DNA of 64,000 bases from UBA1433 sp964581565 (GTDB taxonomy: Bacteria; Bacillota; Clostridia; Eubacteriales; UBA1433): assembly GCA_964581565.1 (NCBI GenBank), contig CAZOOZ010000006.1:77376-141375 (forward strand). The letters run 5' to 3'. Position 1 is the stretch's first letter. Each line of letters starts with the position of its first letter. Position numbers and translations under genes: made by a program. The notes under the pieces are model-generated. The model saw only the letters and a list, made by a program, of their open reading frames with translations. It did no database searches and was not told the origin of the DNA. Positions 53,452 to 61,186 of the stretch are shown here, piece by piece.

Positions 53452-54312
53452 ATGGATGCTTTATACGATATAGCGATAATCGGATGCGGGCCGGCAGGAA
53501 TATCGGCGGCAATCAACTGCAAAGTAAGGAACAAAAATATAATCTTCCTCGCCTCAGAGTTCTGCACGGCAAAAATGTATAAGTCGCCGCAGATATTCAA
53601 CTACTTAGGTTACCCCGATATCACAGGCGCGGAACTGAGAGAACTATTTATTAAGCATGCCGTACAAGCTGGCGTCGAGTTCACGAAAGAAAAAATCAGC
53701 ATGGTTATGCCAATGGGCGGCGAATTCAGAATTGCGGGAGCAAGTGACACCTATAGGGCAAAAGCCGTAATTCTCGCTGCCGGAATAACCTTCGCGAAAG
53801 CGATAAAAGGCGAAGCGGAGTTTTTGGGTAAGGGCGTCGGCTACTGTGCGACATGCGATGCGCCTTTATACAAGGGCAAGACTGTTGCGGTGCTTGCCTA
53901 TGATAAAGAAGCCGAAGAGGAAGCAAACTTTCTTTCTGAAATCTGTAAAAAAGTCTACTTTGTACCGCTTTATAATGATACGGGCGCGCTAAACGAGAAA
54001 ATAGAAGTCGTAAAAAATACCCCGGTTGAGATTATCGGCGAAGACAAAGTCATGCATCTTGTTCTAAGTAACTCCAAAATTGAAGTCGACGGAGTATTCA
54101 TAATAAAAGAAGTCGCTTCCCCCGAGCAGCTTGTCCCCGGTGTGGAGATGGACGGTCCACATATAAAGGTAAATCGAAAAATGGAAACCAATATCGAGGG
54201 CTTATACGCTGCGGGCGACTGCGCAGGCAAGCCCTATCAGCTTTCCAAAGCGGGAGGCGAAGGGCAGCTGGCGGCGCTGAACGCGATAGTTTATATAGAC
54301 GGTAAGAAATAA
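53452..54312 (+). CDS. Thioredoxin-reductase-like flavoprotein lacking the NADPH motif
   Basis: A FAD protein of 286 residues with thioredoxin-reductase layout. Seen: IAIIGCGPAGISAAI at the N-terminus, the redox pair CATC in GVGYCATCDAPLYKG near residue 135, and the FAD-binding GLYAAGDCAGKPYQLSKAGG near 257. Where NADPH-dependent enzymes have a GGGxSA-type motif, this one reads TVAVLAYDKEAEEEANFL, so pyridine nucleotide binding is doubtful. It may belong to the ferredoxin-dependent flavin thioredoxin reductases known from Clostridium. GAGGAG lies before the ATG at 53452; earlier in-frame starts lack a site. The gene is GC-rich (31 of 60 bases in one line counted). Confidence 0.82.
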   Translation: MDALYDIAIIGCGPAGISAAINCKVRNKNIIFLASEFCTAKMYKSPQIFNYLGYPDITGAELRELFIKHAVQAGVEFTKEKISMVMPMGGEFRIAGASDTYRAKAVILAAGITFAKAIKGEAEFLGKGVGYCATCDAPLYKGKTVAVLAYDKEAEEEANFLSEICKKVYFVPLYNDTGALNEKIEVVKNTPVEIIGEDKVMHLVLSNSKIEVDGVFIIKEVASPEQLVPGVEMDGPHIKVNRKMETNIEGLYAAGDCAGKPYQLSKAGGEGQLAALNAIVYIDGKK

Positions 54313-54375
54313 AAAAACATTAAACATCCGATACTATAATTAGATATTTATAGACATAGGTTTATTAAAAAATAT

Positions 54376-54454
54376 CAAAAAGACCACGCATATGCATAGT
54401 TTTTATTCCTATACTGAGGCCAGTGATGGGACTCGAACCCGCAACCTGCTGATT
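54376..54454 (-). repeat. Terminator plus tRNA-Thr 3'-end copy (copy C)
   Basis: Positions 54426-54454 are identical to the corresponding 29 bases of the tRNA-Thr gene at the right edge, and 54415-54425 match in 7 of 11. To the left lies an imperfect hairpin with the same CCACGC core as the tRNA terminator. This is the best-preserved, presumably youngest copy. Confidence 0.72.
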
Positions 54455-54575
54455 TTATATTTAATTATATTTTGGCTGACTCTCTCGCATCTCATCTACG
54501 TATTCATCTTTGTTAATTTATATAATACCTATTTCACTTTGTATAGATATAATTTAATATTTATCTAATATAACG

Positions 54576-54584
54576 TGCTATAAT
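54576..54584 (+). promoter_or_regulatory. Extended -10 promoter of the small membrane protein gene
   Basis: TGCTATAAT is a full extended -10 element. The -35 region is poor. Transcription would start near 54591, about 50 bases before the start codon. Confidence 0.45.
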
Positions 54585-54642
54585 AAAACAAGCATACATT
54601 AGTGTATACTGATATATTAAAATTATAGAGGAGGGCCACAAT

Positions 54643-54831
54643 ATGAATGATAAAAAGGTTCATTCAAAACACACATCATCCGCTGCCGTTTATGGATTGG
54701 GATTAATCGGTGCAGCAATCTATTATATTTCTTCGGCTACTACCTTCTGGATCGGTGTATTAGGGTTCTTGAAAGCTATTATTTGGCCAGTATTTATGGT
54801 TTATGGCGTATTGAATTATTTAGGAATGTAG
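54643..54831 (+). CDS. Small conserved membrane protein
   Basis: A 62-residue protein with a basic N-terminus (NDKKVHSKHTSS) and two hydrophobic stretches, AVYGLGLIGAAIYYISSA and a second from about residue 38 to 60 containing FLKAIIWPVFMVYGVL. A strong ribosome site (GGAGGG, 10 bases before the ATG) supports translation. Small proteins with the pattern YGLGLIGAA...FLKA-WP are common in Firmicutes and other bacteria, with no known function that I can name. It lies alone, next to tRNA-derived copy C. Confidence 0.72.
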   Translation: MNDKKVHSKHTSSAAVYGLGLIGAAIYYISSATTFWIGVLGFLKAIIWPVFMVYGVLNYLGM

Positions 54832-55046
54832 TAGGTAAATTCAGAAATATATCAATTTATAAAAAAGCATACTTTCGCATCATTTCATTGATACCTAGAT
54901 ACCTATTTTTTATCCAAAATTTAAATACAAAGTAGTGAAAAGTATTTCTTGTTGTATACGCTACAATTTCAGTACCGTTCCAAGTAAATTAATAGCAATT
55001 ATTTTAATATTCTTTCAAATGTTTTTATAAATCTATTTTGCATTAA

Positions 55047-55216
55047 TTAACTTAAATATAACCCAACTGCATCTACCACAATTAATATTGTTGAGAAAAC
55101 TTTAAAAATATGACTCTTAGGAAAAAAATATGCCAATAGCAGAATTATTACTATACCGACAGCGCTCTACCGATAATTTCAAATAAAATTGCTATTGCAA
55201 GAAAAATCTAATACAT
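55047..55216 (-). pseudogene. Decayed small membrane protein gene
   Basis: On the minus strand, AAAGGAATTAAAT-ATG introduces a reading frame with a stop at codon 3, then IFLAIAILFEIIGRALSV, a frameshift, and VIILLLAYFFPKSHIF followed by FSTILIVVDAVGLYLS and a stop. The two parts together would form a small protein of about 57 residues with two membrane segments. The family is not recognised. The rest of the 54832-55418 gap holds AT-rich DNA with no other feature seen. Confidence 0.42.
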
Positions 55217-55418
55217 ATTTAATTCCTTTTATTAAATTGATCTGATATTCTATTGATTCTATTGACAATGCTTTAATATTAATTTCGTACCAAGATATTT
55301 GCATATTAAATATATTCAGTTTGCAATATGAAAAACGGAGGTTAATATAATAAATTTTACGTTCTATAAAGAATATTAATAAAATCGATAGAATATCATA
55401 ATTATTGTTATATTTATT

Positions 55419-55546
55419 ACATAGCCAGCTTTATTGATTGCGCTTATTTTTAGTTACATCATTATTTAATAAAAGGTGATAATATGGATATTATTTTAAA
55501 GGATTTTTTATAAAAATTGATGCGCAATCAATAAAGCTGGCTATGT
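55419..55546. repeat. 25-bp perfect inverted repeat around a 78-base spacer
   Basis: ACATAGCCAGCTTTATTGAT continues to a 25-base arm at 55419-55443, and 55522-55546 is its exact reverse complement. The spacer is 78 bases. No flanking direct repeat is visible. Inside the spacer AAGGTGAT precedes a tiny frame coding MDIILKDFL. It may be a MITE-like element, remnants of insertion-sequence ends, an invertible segment, or a long hairpin RNA. The gap 55547-55776 has nothing else visible. Confidence 0.75.
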
Positions 55547-55776
55547 TCCTGGAATTATAATTAATTATCTGCTAACAATCTTTTTTAAATATATTTTTTA
55601 TTTATTCAGCATCAATAAATCTGATATAATTTATAAATTATGTTGTATAATGTTTATGAATTCATGTTCGATTTTCCATAGATAATTAATGTACTTTATC
55701 TGTTATGTTGACATGGTGTTGAACTTCTGCATTATTTTCTTCAGTAATTAAATATTTATAATTTTTATTTCATAAA

Positions 55777-56088
55777 TTATTCAATTTCTATATCAAATTT
55801 TACTGTAGCACCTTCACTAACCGGCATTGCCATCTGCGCATATCTACAAAGCCATCCAGATTTAACTTTCGGCGGTGGGCATTTCCAATTCTTGAGCCTT
55901 TTTTCTATTATATCCTGGCTTACTTCAAGGTTAATAGTACACTTGAAAACATCATATGAAATAATATCCCCGTCTTCAACGATTGCTATTACACCTCCCA
56001 AAGCCGCTTTTGGAGATATATGCCCTATTACTCCGCCGACACTCGCGCCGGACAATCTGCCGTCAGTAACTAACGCAACATAGATATA
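55777..56088 (-). pseudogene. C-terminal fragment of a second dihydroxy-acid dehydratase
   Basis: The frame opens after a TAA and immediately reads VALVTDGRLSGASVGGVIGH, matching the segment VALITDGRFSGASRGG of the complete IlvD next to it, and runs 104 codons to a natural stop (near the family C-terminus, with PKVKSGWLCRYAQMAMPVSEG). Roughly 450 N-terminal residues are missing. It is a diverged paralogue, less than half identical by eye to the neighbouring IlvD, so not a recent tandem copy. Only 10 bases separate it from the ilvD stop, pointing to a deletion or recombination between two homologous genes. Confidence 0.82.
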
Positions 56089-56098
56089 TTATTTGTGC

Positions 56099-57781
56099 TT
56101 ATTTTTTATTAAATAACAGCTGAGCGCCTTTAGATACAGGGCCTACAAGGTATGCATACTGCGCAAGCCAGCCCGAATCAACTTTAGGCTCTGGACATGC
56201 CCAAGCGTCTTGTCTTTTCTTGAGTTCCGCTTCATCTATAACAATGTTTATTGTCCTGCTGTTTAGGTCTATGTCTATTGTGTCGCCTTCTTCTATAAGC
56301 GCGATAGGTCCGCCTAGCGCGGCTTCAGGAGATACATGACCTATTACTCCGCCTCTGCTTGCGCCGGAAAAACGTCCGTCCGTTATAAGCGCAACGTCTT
56401 TGTCGAACCCCGCTCCGCAGATGTAGCCCGTAACGTTCAGCATCTCCTGCATGCCCGGTCCGCCTTTAGGTCCTTCGTAGCGGATTATCATAACATCGCC
56501 TTTATTAATTTTGCCGTCAACAAGCGCGTTCATAGCAGAGTTTTCCGAATTGAATACGCGCGCAGGACCTACATGTTTGTACATTTTTGGGTCTACTCCG
56601 CCTATTTTAATAACTGCTCCGAGCGGCGCAATGTTACCTTTAAGTACGCGCAGTCCGCCTTCTTTTAAGTACGGATTATCCATCGGATGAATTACTTCAC
56701 TGTCATATACAACTGCATCTTTTACATTTTCCGCTATTGTTTGCATTGTAACCGAAAGCATGCTTCCGTCTATTATGCCTGCGTCTATGCCTTGTTTAAT
56801 AACCGCGCTTACGCCGCCCGCAAAATCCAAATCATCCATTGTATGTTTTCCCGAAGGAGAAAGTTTGCAGACCTGCGGCGCAATTTTGCTTATTTTATCA
56901 AAGTCGTCAAGTTCAATATCAAGCCCTGCTGCTCCCGCTATTGCTGGAAGATGAAGCGCTGTGTTTGTAGAGCATCCTAGCATCATATCAACTACTATTG
57001 CGTTTTCTATTGTAGTTTTTGTAACTATATCCCGAGGTTTTAAATCTTTCTTAACAAGATCCAAAACAAGCATTCCCGCTTTTTTAGCCATTCTAAAACG
57101 TTCGGCTCTTACCGCGGCTACGGTGCCGTTTCCGGGAAGCCCCAGACCGAGTATTTCCATCATACAAGCCATTGAATTTGCCGTAAACATTCCCGGGCAT
57201 GAGCCTATACCCGGGCAGGCTTCATTTTCGTAAAGTTTAAATTCATCGTCTGTTATTTCGCCGTTTTTTAATTTTGCTAACGATTCAACAGGTCCAATCT
57301 CGTTAAGCTTACCGCGGAATTTGCCTTGAAGCATTGGTCCTCCTGTTATTATGACAGTTGGTATATTTACTCTGAGCGCACCTAAAATCATTCCGGGTAT
57401 AATCTTATCACAGCTTGCAACCAAAACAAGTCCGTCGCAGCCGTGCGCTTTTGCCATTGTTTCAACTGAATTAGCTATTAACTCCCTGCTCGGAAGTGAA
57501 TATTTCATTTCGGCCGTGCCCAAGCATATGCCGTCGCATATAGCAATGGTTTCAAACATTACCGGAGTGCCCCCCGCAATTCTTACGCCGTCCATTACCG
57601 CCTGGCCCACTTTATCAAGATTTGAATGTCCCGGGAAAATATTCGTATAAGAATTTGCCACTCCTATAAACGGCCTTGATATTTCCTCATCCGTAAAGCC
57701 TGCCGCTTTTATTAGTGAACGTGCCGTTGTTCTTATGAGACCTTTTTTTATGGTATCGCTTATGCATATTTTATCTGACAT
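56099..57781 (-). CDS. ilvD: Dihydroxy-acid dehydratase IlvD
   Basis: IlvD dehydrates 2,3-dihydroxy-isovalerate and -3-methylvalerate to the 2-oxo acids of valine and isoleucine synthesis, using an iron-sulfur cluster. The 560-residue length is normal. Seen: RPFIGVANSYTNIFPGHSNL near residue 38 (with GH in the family position), VLVASCDKIIPGM near 120, ACPGIGSCPGMFTANSMAC near 190, MLGCSTNTALHLPAIA near 265 and DGRFSGASRGGVIGHVSPEA near 465. Cluster cysteines are present in the last three motif regions. It is GC-rich (37 of 60 bases in one line near 56401). No other ilv genes adjoin. Confidence 0.94.
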   Translation of the reverse strand: MSDKICISDTIKKGLIRTTARSLIKAAGFTDEEISRPFIGVANSYTNIFPGHSNLDKVGQAVMDGVRIAGGTPVMFETIAICDGICLGTAEMKYSLPSRELIANSVETMAKAHGCDGLVLVASCDKIIPGMILGALRVNIPTVIITGGPMLQGKFRGKLNEIGPVESLAKLKNGEITDDEFKLYENEACPGIGSCPGMFTANSMACMMEILGLGLPGNGTVAAVRAERFRMAKKAGMLVLDLVKKDLKPRDIVTKTTIENAIVVDMMLGCSTNTALHLPAIAGAAGLDIELDDFDKISKIAPQVCKLSPSGKHTMDDLDFAGGVSAVIKQGIDAGIIDGSMLSVTMQTIAENVKDAVVYDSEVIHPMDNPYLKEGGLRVLKGNIAPLGAVIKIGGVDPKMYKHVGPARVFNSENSAMNALVDGKINKGDVMIIRYEGPKGGPGMQEMLNVTGYICGAGFDKDVALITDGRFSGASRGGVIGHVSPEAALGGPIALIEEGDTIDIDLNSRTINIVIDEAELKKRQDAWACPEPKVDSGWLAQYAYLVGPVSKGAQLLFNKK

Positions 57782-57823
57782 TAAATTGTCCTCCTTAATT
57801 AAATTATCTCTTTAAATTTTTAA

Positions 57824-57855
57824 TCAAATGCTTAGATTTTCATCTAAGCATTTGA
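57824..57855. repeat. 14-bp stem-loop between ilvD and the YkvI-like gene
   Basis: TCAAATGCTTAGAT (57824-57837) pairs perfectly with 57842-57855 around TTTC. On the minus strand only a weak T run follows. It may be a weak terminator of the YkvI-like gene or a processing site before ilvD. Confidence 0.4.
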
Positions 57856-57921
57856 ATTTATACTGAATCTGAAATATATAAAATCAATTGTTAAATTAAA
57901 AAGTAAATGATCTATTTGTAA

Positions 57922-59121
57922 TTATGAAGCTTGTTCTGCTTCAACTCTGTTATCCATACCCGGAGGTAATTCTCCCTGCTTTTCTAATTTTCTGTATTTT
58001 ATAAGGTTCTTAATTCCAAAAACAAGCATTGGCAATAACCAGATAACTATTGTAATATATCCAGTATATGTATAGCCTTTTGATATTATTGCTATCAAAC
58101 CGAATTGCGATATTGCCCATACTATTATTAAAAATCCGCCGGATATTATTGTGTTCTTAAGTTTGTCATTTTCCATTTTCTTTAAAACTGCCTGTCTGAG
58201 TCTCGTCTGTAATACCAATACAAATCCTACCAATGTTGAAATGAGCGCTAAGAAAAGCAATATTGGATAAACAACATTAAAGAATGGTACATTTAATAAT
58301 TTTACAATATAAACTGTCGGGAGTAAGCTTGCGTTCGGGTCTGTTGCAACAGTAGGCATCCCGCCTAACATCAATGTGCATACGCCCATCAGCATTAGTG
58401 AATTTAGTACTATACCTATTATGGTTGCTCCTTTAGACTCTTGTTTATATCTTATGCCTACTGCCGCAGAGCATGCTACTGTCCAAACGCCTACCTGGAA
58501 TGCAAAATACGTAAGCCCTCCTTTAAACGCAGTGGCATAATCTGTATACATAACTCTGTTTGAGATTTGGTTAGCTATAACATCCCAGTTTCTGGTTATG
58601 CCGACCCCGCAGATCATAATAATTAACGCGATCATTGCGACTGTTAGAGCGGTACCCGTTACACGAACTACTTTAGCGCCGAATATAACTGTAACAACAG
58701 TCAGCAAAAGCATTACTGTTCTGCCCACAAAATCACTCCATCCAAGATATTGATGGATAAGCACTCCACCTGCCGCCAAACAAGCCGCCGGGGCGAGCAT
58801 GAGTGTGAGAAAAGTGATTATGTCATAAATTTTACCTAAAACAAAATCCGCCGGAACGGTTGCTTTATCATAAATGTCTCTATACGAGTATTTCTGGCTT
58901 AATCTTGAATGTTCAAGCATAAACCAAATGCCGATTCCTACTAATGTCATAGAGAGCGCAGGCATAAATACGCCGAACCAGCCATGTCTTACAAAATAAA
59001 ATAATTCCTGTGTTCCGGATGCAAATCCCGGTCCGCAGTGCGCCGCAAACCAGACCGAAGCTATTCCAATCGAAAGTGAATTAAATAATTTTCCTTTTTT
59101 AAGTTTCACACTATCCTCCAT
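57922..59121 (-). CDS. YkvI-like membrane transporter (APC fold)
   Basis: An integral membrane protein of 399 residues with about ten spans. Seen: an N-terminal GFASGTQELFYFVRHGWFGV near residue 32, the place of the GAGFASGQE signature of YkvI-like proteins, and YFAFQVGVWTVACSAAVGI near 205. This family has the fold of amino-acid/sodium symporters, but its substrates are uncharacterised. It is between ilvD and a ferredoxin-linked 2-oxoacid oxidoreductase, on the same strand, which suggests uptake of an amino acid or organic acid. The signature's first glycine is altered (CGPGFASG). Confidence 0.78.
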   Translation of the reverse strand: MEDSVKLKKGKLFNSLSIGIASVWFAAHCGPGFASGTQELFYFVRHGWFGVFMPALSMTLVGIGIWFMLEHSRLSQKYSYRDIYDKATVPADFVLGKIYDIITFLTLMLAPAACLAAGGVLIHQYLGWSDFVGRTVMLLLTVVTVIFGAKVVRVTGTALTVAMIALIIMICGVGITRNWDVIANQISNRVMYTDYATAFKGGLTYFAFQVGVWTVACSAAVGIRYKQESKGATIIGIVLNSLMLMGVCTLMLGGMPTVATDPNASLLPTVYIVKLLNVPFFNVVYPILLFLALISTLVGFVLVLQTRLRQAVLKKMENDKLKNTIISGGFLIIVWAISQFGLIAIISKGYTYTGYITIVIWLLPMLVFGIKNLIKYRKLEKQGELPPGMDNRVEAEQAS

Positions 59122-59341
59122 AAAATGTTTTTTTATATTTACAAGTCCTTAAATTCCAGATTCAGTTTTTAACTTTTTTTGATATTTAGTCAAATGTATT
59201 TTCGATTATCTGAGCAAATATAACTATGGTGTCGTTAACCGGAGTTTCGATTCCGAATTTATTTCATAACTGCTTATAAATAAGAATAAGATTTAAAGCA
59301 ATCTTGCTTTTTTTGCATTAAATGAAAGTTCGTCTCTAAAA

Positions 59342-59829
59342 TCAGGATTTCGTATTAATGTATGGAAGCTTATCATTAACATGCACAATAGCCAGCCGCG
59401 AACTATCAACTAGTGATTCCATATCCCCAGGGGAAAGACTTAAATTAAAATATCCATCATTATCCATAGGTGTTGCCATAATAAATAATACCGTCGGATT
59501 AAACGAATACTGAATTGTTTTTCTGTTATTTCTGAGCTGATAGCATACATTGTCAATAGGTCTTCCGTTTTTCTGCGCTGCTCTTTCATACCCGCCTAAA
59601 AATAGAGACGCATATTTAAAATCGCAGTCGGTTCCGAGAAGTTTTATCTCGTTTGATACAAGAATGCTTAAAACACTTATGTCCTTAAGCTCGTCTTTTC
59701 TGCTATATAATTCAACGGTACCGATAAATTGCTCGAGCCCGCCATATATATGCTGTCGCCGTTCTGAACAAGTTTTACCGCGTCCTTAAAAGGCATCTTT
59801 TTCTTTTCGTACTCTTGTTTAAAACTCAT
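59342..59829 (-). pseudogene. Truncated and frameshifted acetyl-CoA hydrolase/CoA-transferase
   Basis: An ATG at 59827-59829 behind AGAGGT opens MSFKQEYEKKKMPFKDAVK and VQNGDSIY, the start of the 4-hydroxybutyrate/acetate CoA-transferase family. At the AT repeat near 59744-59751 the frame shifts. In the shifted frame the sequence continues GGLEQFIGTVELYSRKDELK, then LGGYERAAQKNGRPIDN, TVLFIMATPMDNDGYFNLS and VHVNDKLPYI, ending at a stop after about 160 codons. The family is 430 residues or more, so the C-terminal half is gone. Same strand as the neighbouring oxidoreductase operon, whose acyl-CoA product a CoA-transferase could have used. Confidence 0.82.
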
Positions 59830-59876
59830 TTTTTACCTCTTTTATGTTATCGAGAGACTGGAAAATCCATAAAGCA

Positions 59877-60425
59877 TCAAGTATCATTACTCTTGTTTAC
59901 CGCTTCAAATCCTTTATCAAACGCTTTGTAGTTTATTTCAAGCATGCCCGGTTTGCTTCCAAGCATCTTTTTAATAATTGCTTTAGCCTGATCTTCACTT
60001 AAAGCATTGCTTACTCCTAAGTATGCTCCGAGAATTATTATATTTGCTACAAGCGGAGAACCTAACTCATTTGCCATCTCATTTGCGGGTATATAATATG
60101 CGTTTATGTCTTTATCCTCAACTTTGCTTGAAACCATTGAGCTGTTTATTACGATGCTCCCCCCCTTTTTTACTTTAGGAGAAAATTTTTGGTATGAAGG
60201 CTCATTCATCGCTATAAGAACGTCAAGTTTAGAAACAGCGGGCGAACCTATTTCTTCATCCGATATTATAACCGTGCAGTTTGCTGTACCGCCGCGCTGT
60301 TCTGCTCCGTATGACGGATAAAATGACGCGAATTTTCCTGCGTCGCTTGCAGCGTATCCAAGCATTTTGCCTATAGACATTACTCCCTGACCGCCGAAAC
60401 CTGCAATTAATACTGATTTTTCCAT
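59877..60425 (-). CDS. 2-oxoacid:ferredoxin oxidoreductase, gamma subunit (second set)
   Basis: The gamma subunit of the second complex, 182 residues. Seen: SVLIAGFGGQGVMSIGKML at the N-terminus and SYGAEQRGGTANCTVI near residue 42, matching the first operon's subunit in the same places. A strong site (AGGAGGG) precedes the ATG at 60423-60425; an upstream in-frame start at 60446 is rejected. It is the last gene of the operon ferredoxin-alpha-beta-gamma, 10 bases after the beta stop. Codon use is richer in G and C than in the first operon, so this set is probably acquired rather than a local duplicate. Confidence 0.88.
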   Translation of the reverse strand: MEKSVLIAGFGGQGVMSIGKMLGYAASDAGKFASFYPSYGAEQRGGTANCTVIISDEEIGSPAVSKLDVLIAMNEPSYQKFSPKVKKGGSIVINSSMVSSKVEDKDINAYYIPANEMANELGSPLVANIIILGAYLGVSNALSEDQAKAIIKKMLGSKPGMLEINYKAFDKGFEAVNKSNDT

Positions 60426-60435
60426 TTTTTCCCTC

Positions 60436-61176
60436 CTATATTTCATCTTTAAAAACGCCCAAAGGAAACGTTTTTAAGACTACATTATCTATATATTCAG
60501 CGCATTGCACTGGAGTCATTTTCCAGTTTGTCGGGCACATTGAAATAAGCTCAATAAAAGCATAGCCTTGATTTTTCAACTGCATTTCAAACGCTTTGTT
60601 TATTCCTTGCTTCGCCTTCATTACATTTTTAGCGTTATGAAGAGCAAATCTCGCTACATATTTCGGAGCGTCAAGCCCTGAAATGAGTTCTGCCATTTTA
60701 ATCGGAGCCCCGTGCTCTTCTATGTTTCTTCCGTTTTGCGCAGTTGTGGCTTTTTGTCCTAGCAACGTTGTAGGAGCCATCTGTCCGCCCGTCATTCCGA
60801 AGTTAGCGTTATTTATAAATATAACTGTAATGCTTTCTCCTCTGTTCGCCGCATGAATTGTTTCAGCCATACCTATAGAGGCTAAGTCTCCGTCGCCCTG
60901 ATAAGACATTATAAAGTTATCAGGATTTGTTTTCTTTATTGCCGTAGCGATTGCTCCCGCTCTACCATGCGCCGCGCCTATACAGTTTAAGTTTATCCAC
61001 GTCAGTCCCAAACCGCCACACCCTACCGGATATATAGTTAAAAATTTATCCCTTATATTGTATTGCTCTACAGCTTCGGCTATAAGTTTATGTGTTGTGC
61101 TATGCCCGCATCCCGGGCAAAATCCTGTTGGCACTGTCGATGATGTAAAACTTACTCTATCGTATATTTTTTCCAT
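60436..61176 (-). CDS. 2-oxoacid:ferredoxin oxidoreductase, beta subunit (second set)
   Basis: The thiamine-diphosphate subunit of the second complex, 246 residues. Seen: GFCPGCGHSTTHKLI near residue 18, GAAHGRAGAIATAI near 68, and the cofactor motif GDGDLASIGMAETIH followed by NNANFGMTGGQ. It has the same length as the beta subunit at 6791-7531. Start behind GGAGG; the gene begins 10 bases after the alpha stop. The product of the reaction (acyl-CoA and reduced ferredoxin) links amino-acid oxidation to energy metabolism. Confidence 0.9.
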   Translation of the reverse strand: MEKIYDRVSFTSSTVPTGFCPGCGHSTTHKLIAEAVEQYNIRDKFLTIYPVGCGGLGLTWINLNCIGAAHGRAGAIATAIKKTNPDNFIMSYQGDGDLASIGMAETIHAANRGESITVIFINNANFGMTGGQMAPTTLLGQKATTAQNGRNIEEHGAPIKMAELISGLDAPKYVARFALHNAKNVMKAKQGINKAFEMQLKNQGYAFIELISMCPTNWKMTPVQCAEYIDNVVLKTFPLGVFKDEI

Positions 61177-61186
61177 TCCAAACCTC

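Noticed and set aside
55419..55546. Complete insertion sequence
   Set aside because: The 78-base spacer cannot encode a transposase, and no target-site duplication is visible.
59550..59789. A plus-strand frame of 79 codons opposite the CoA-transferase remnant
   Set aside because: It is the mirror of the pseudogene on the minus strand, with shadow-like composition, no ribosome site and no family pattern.
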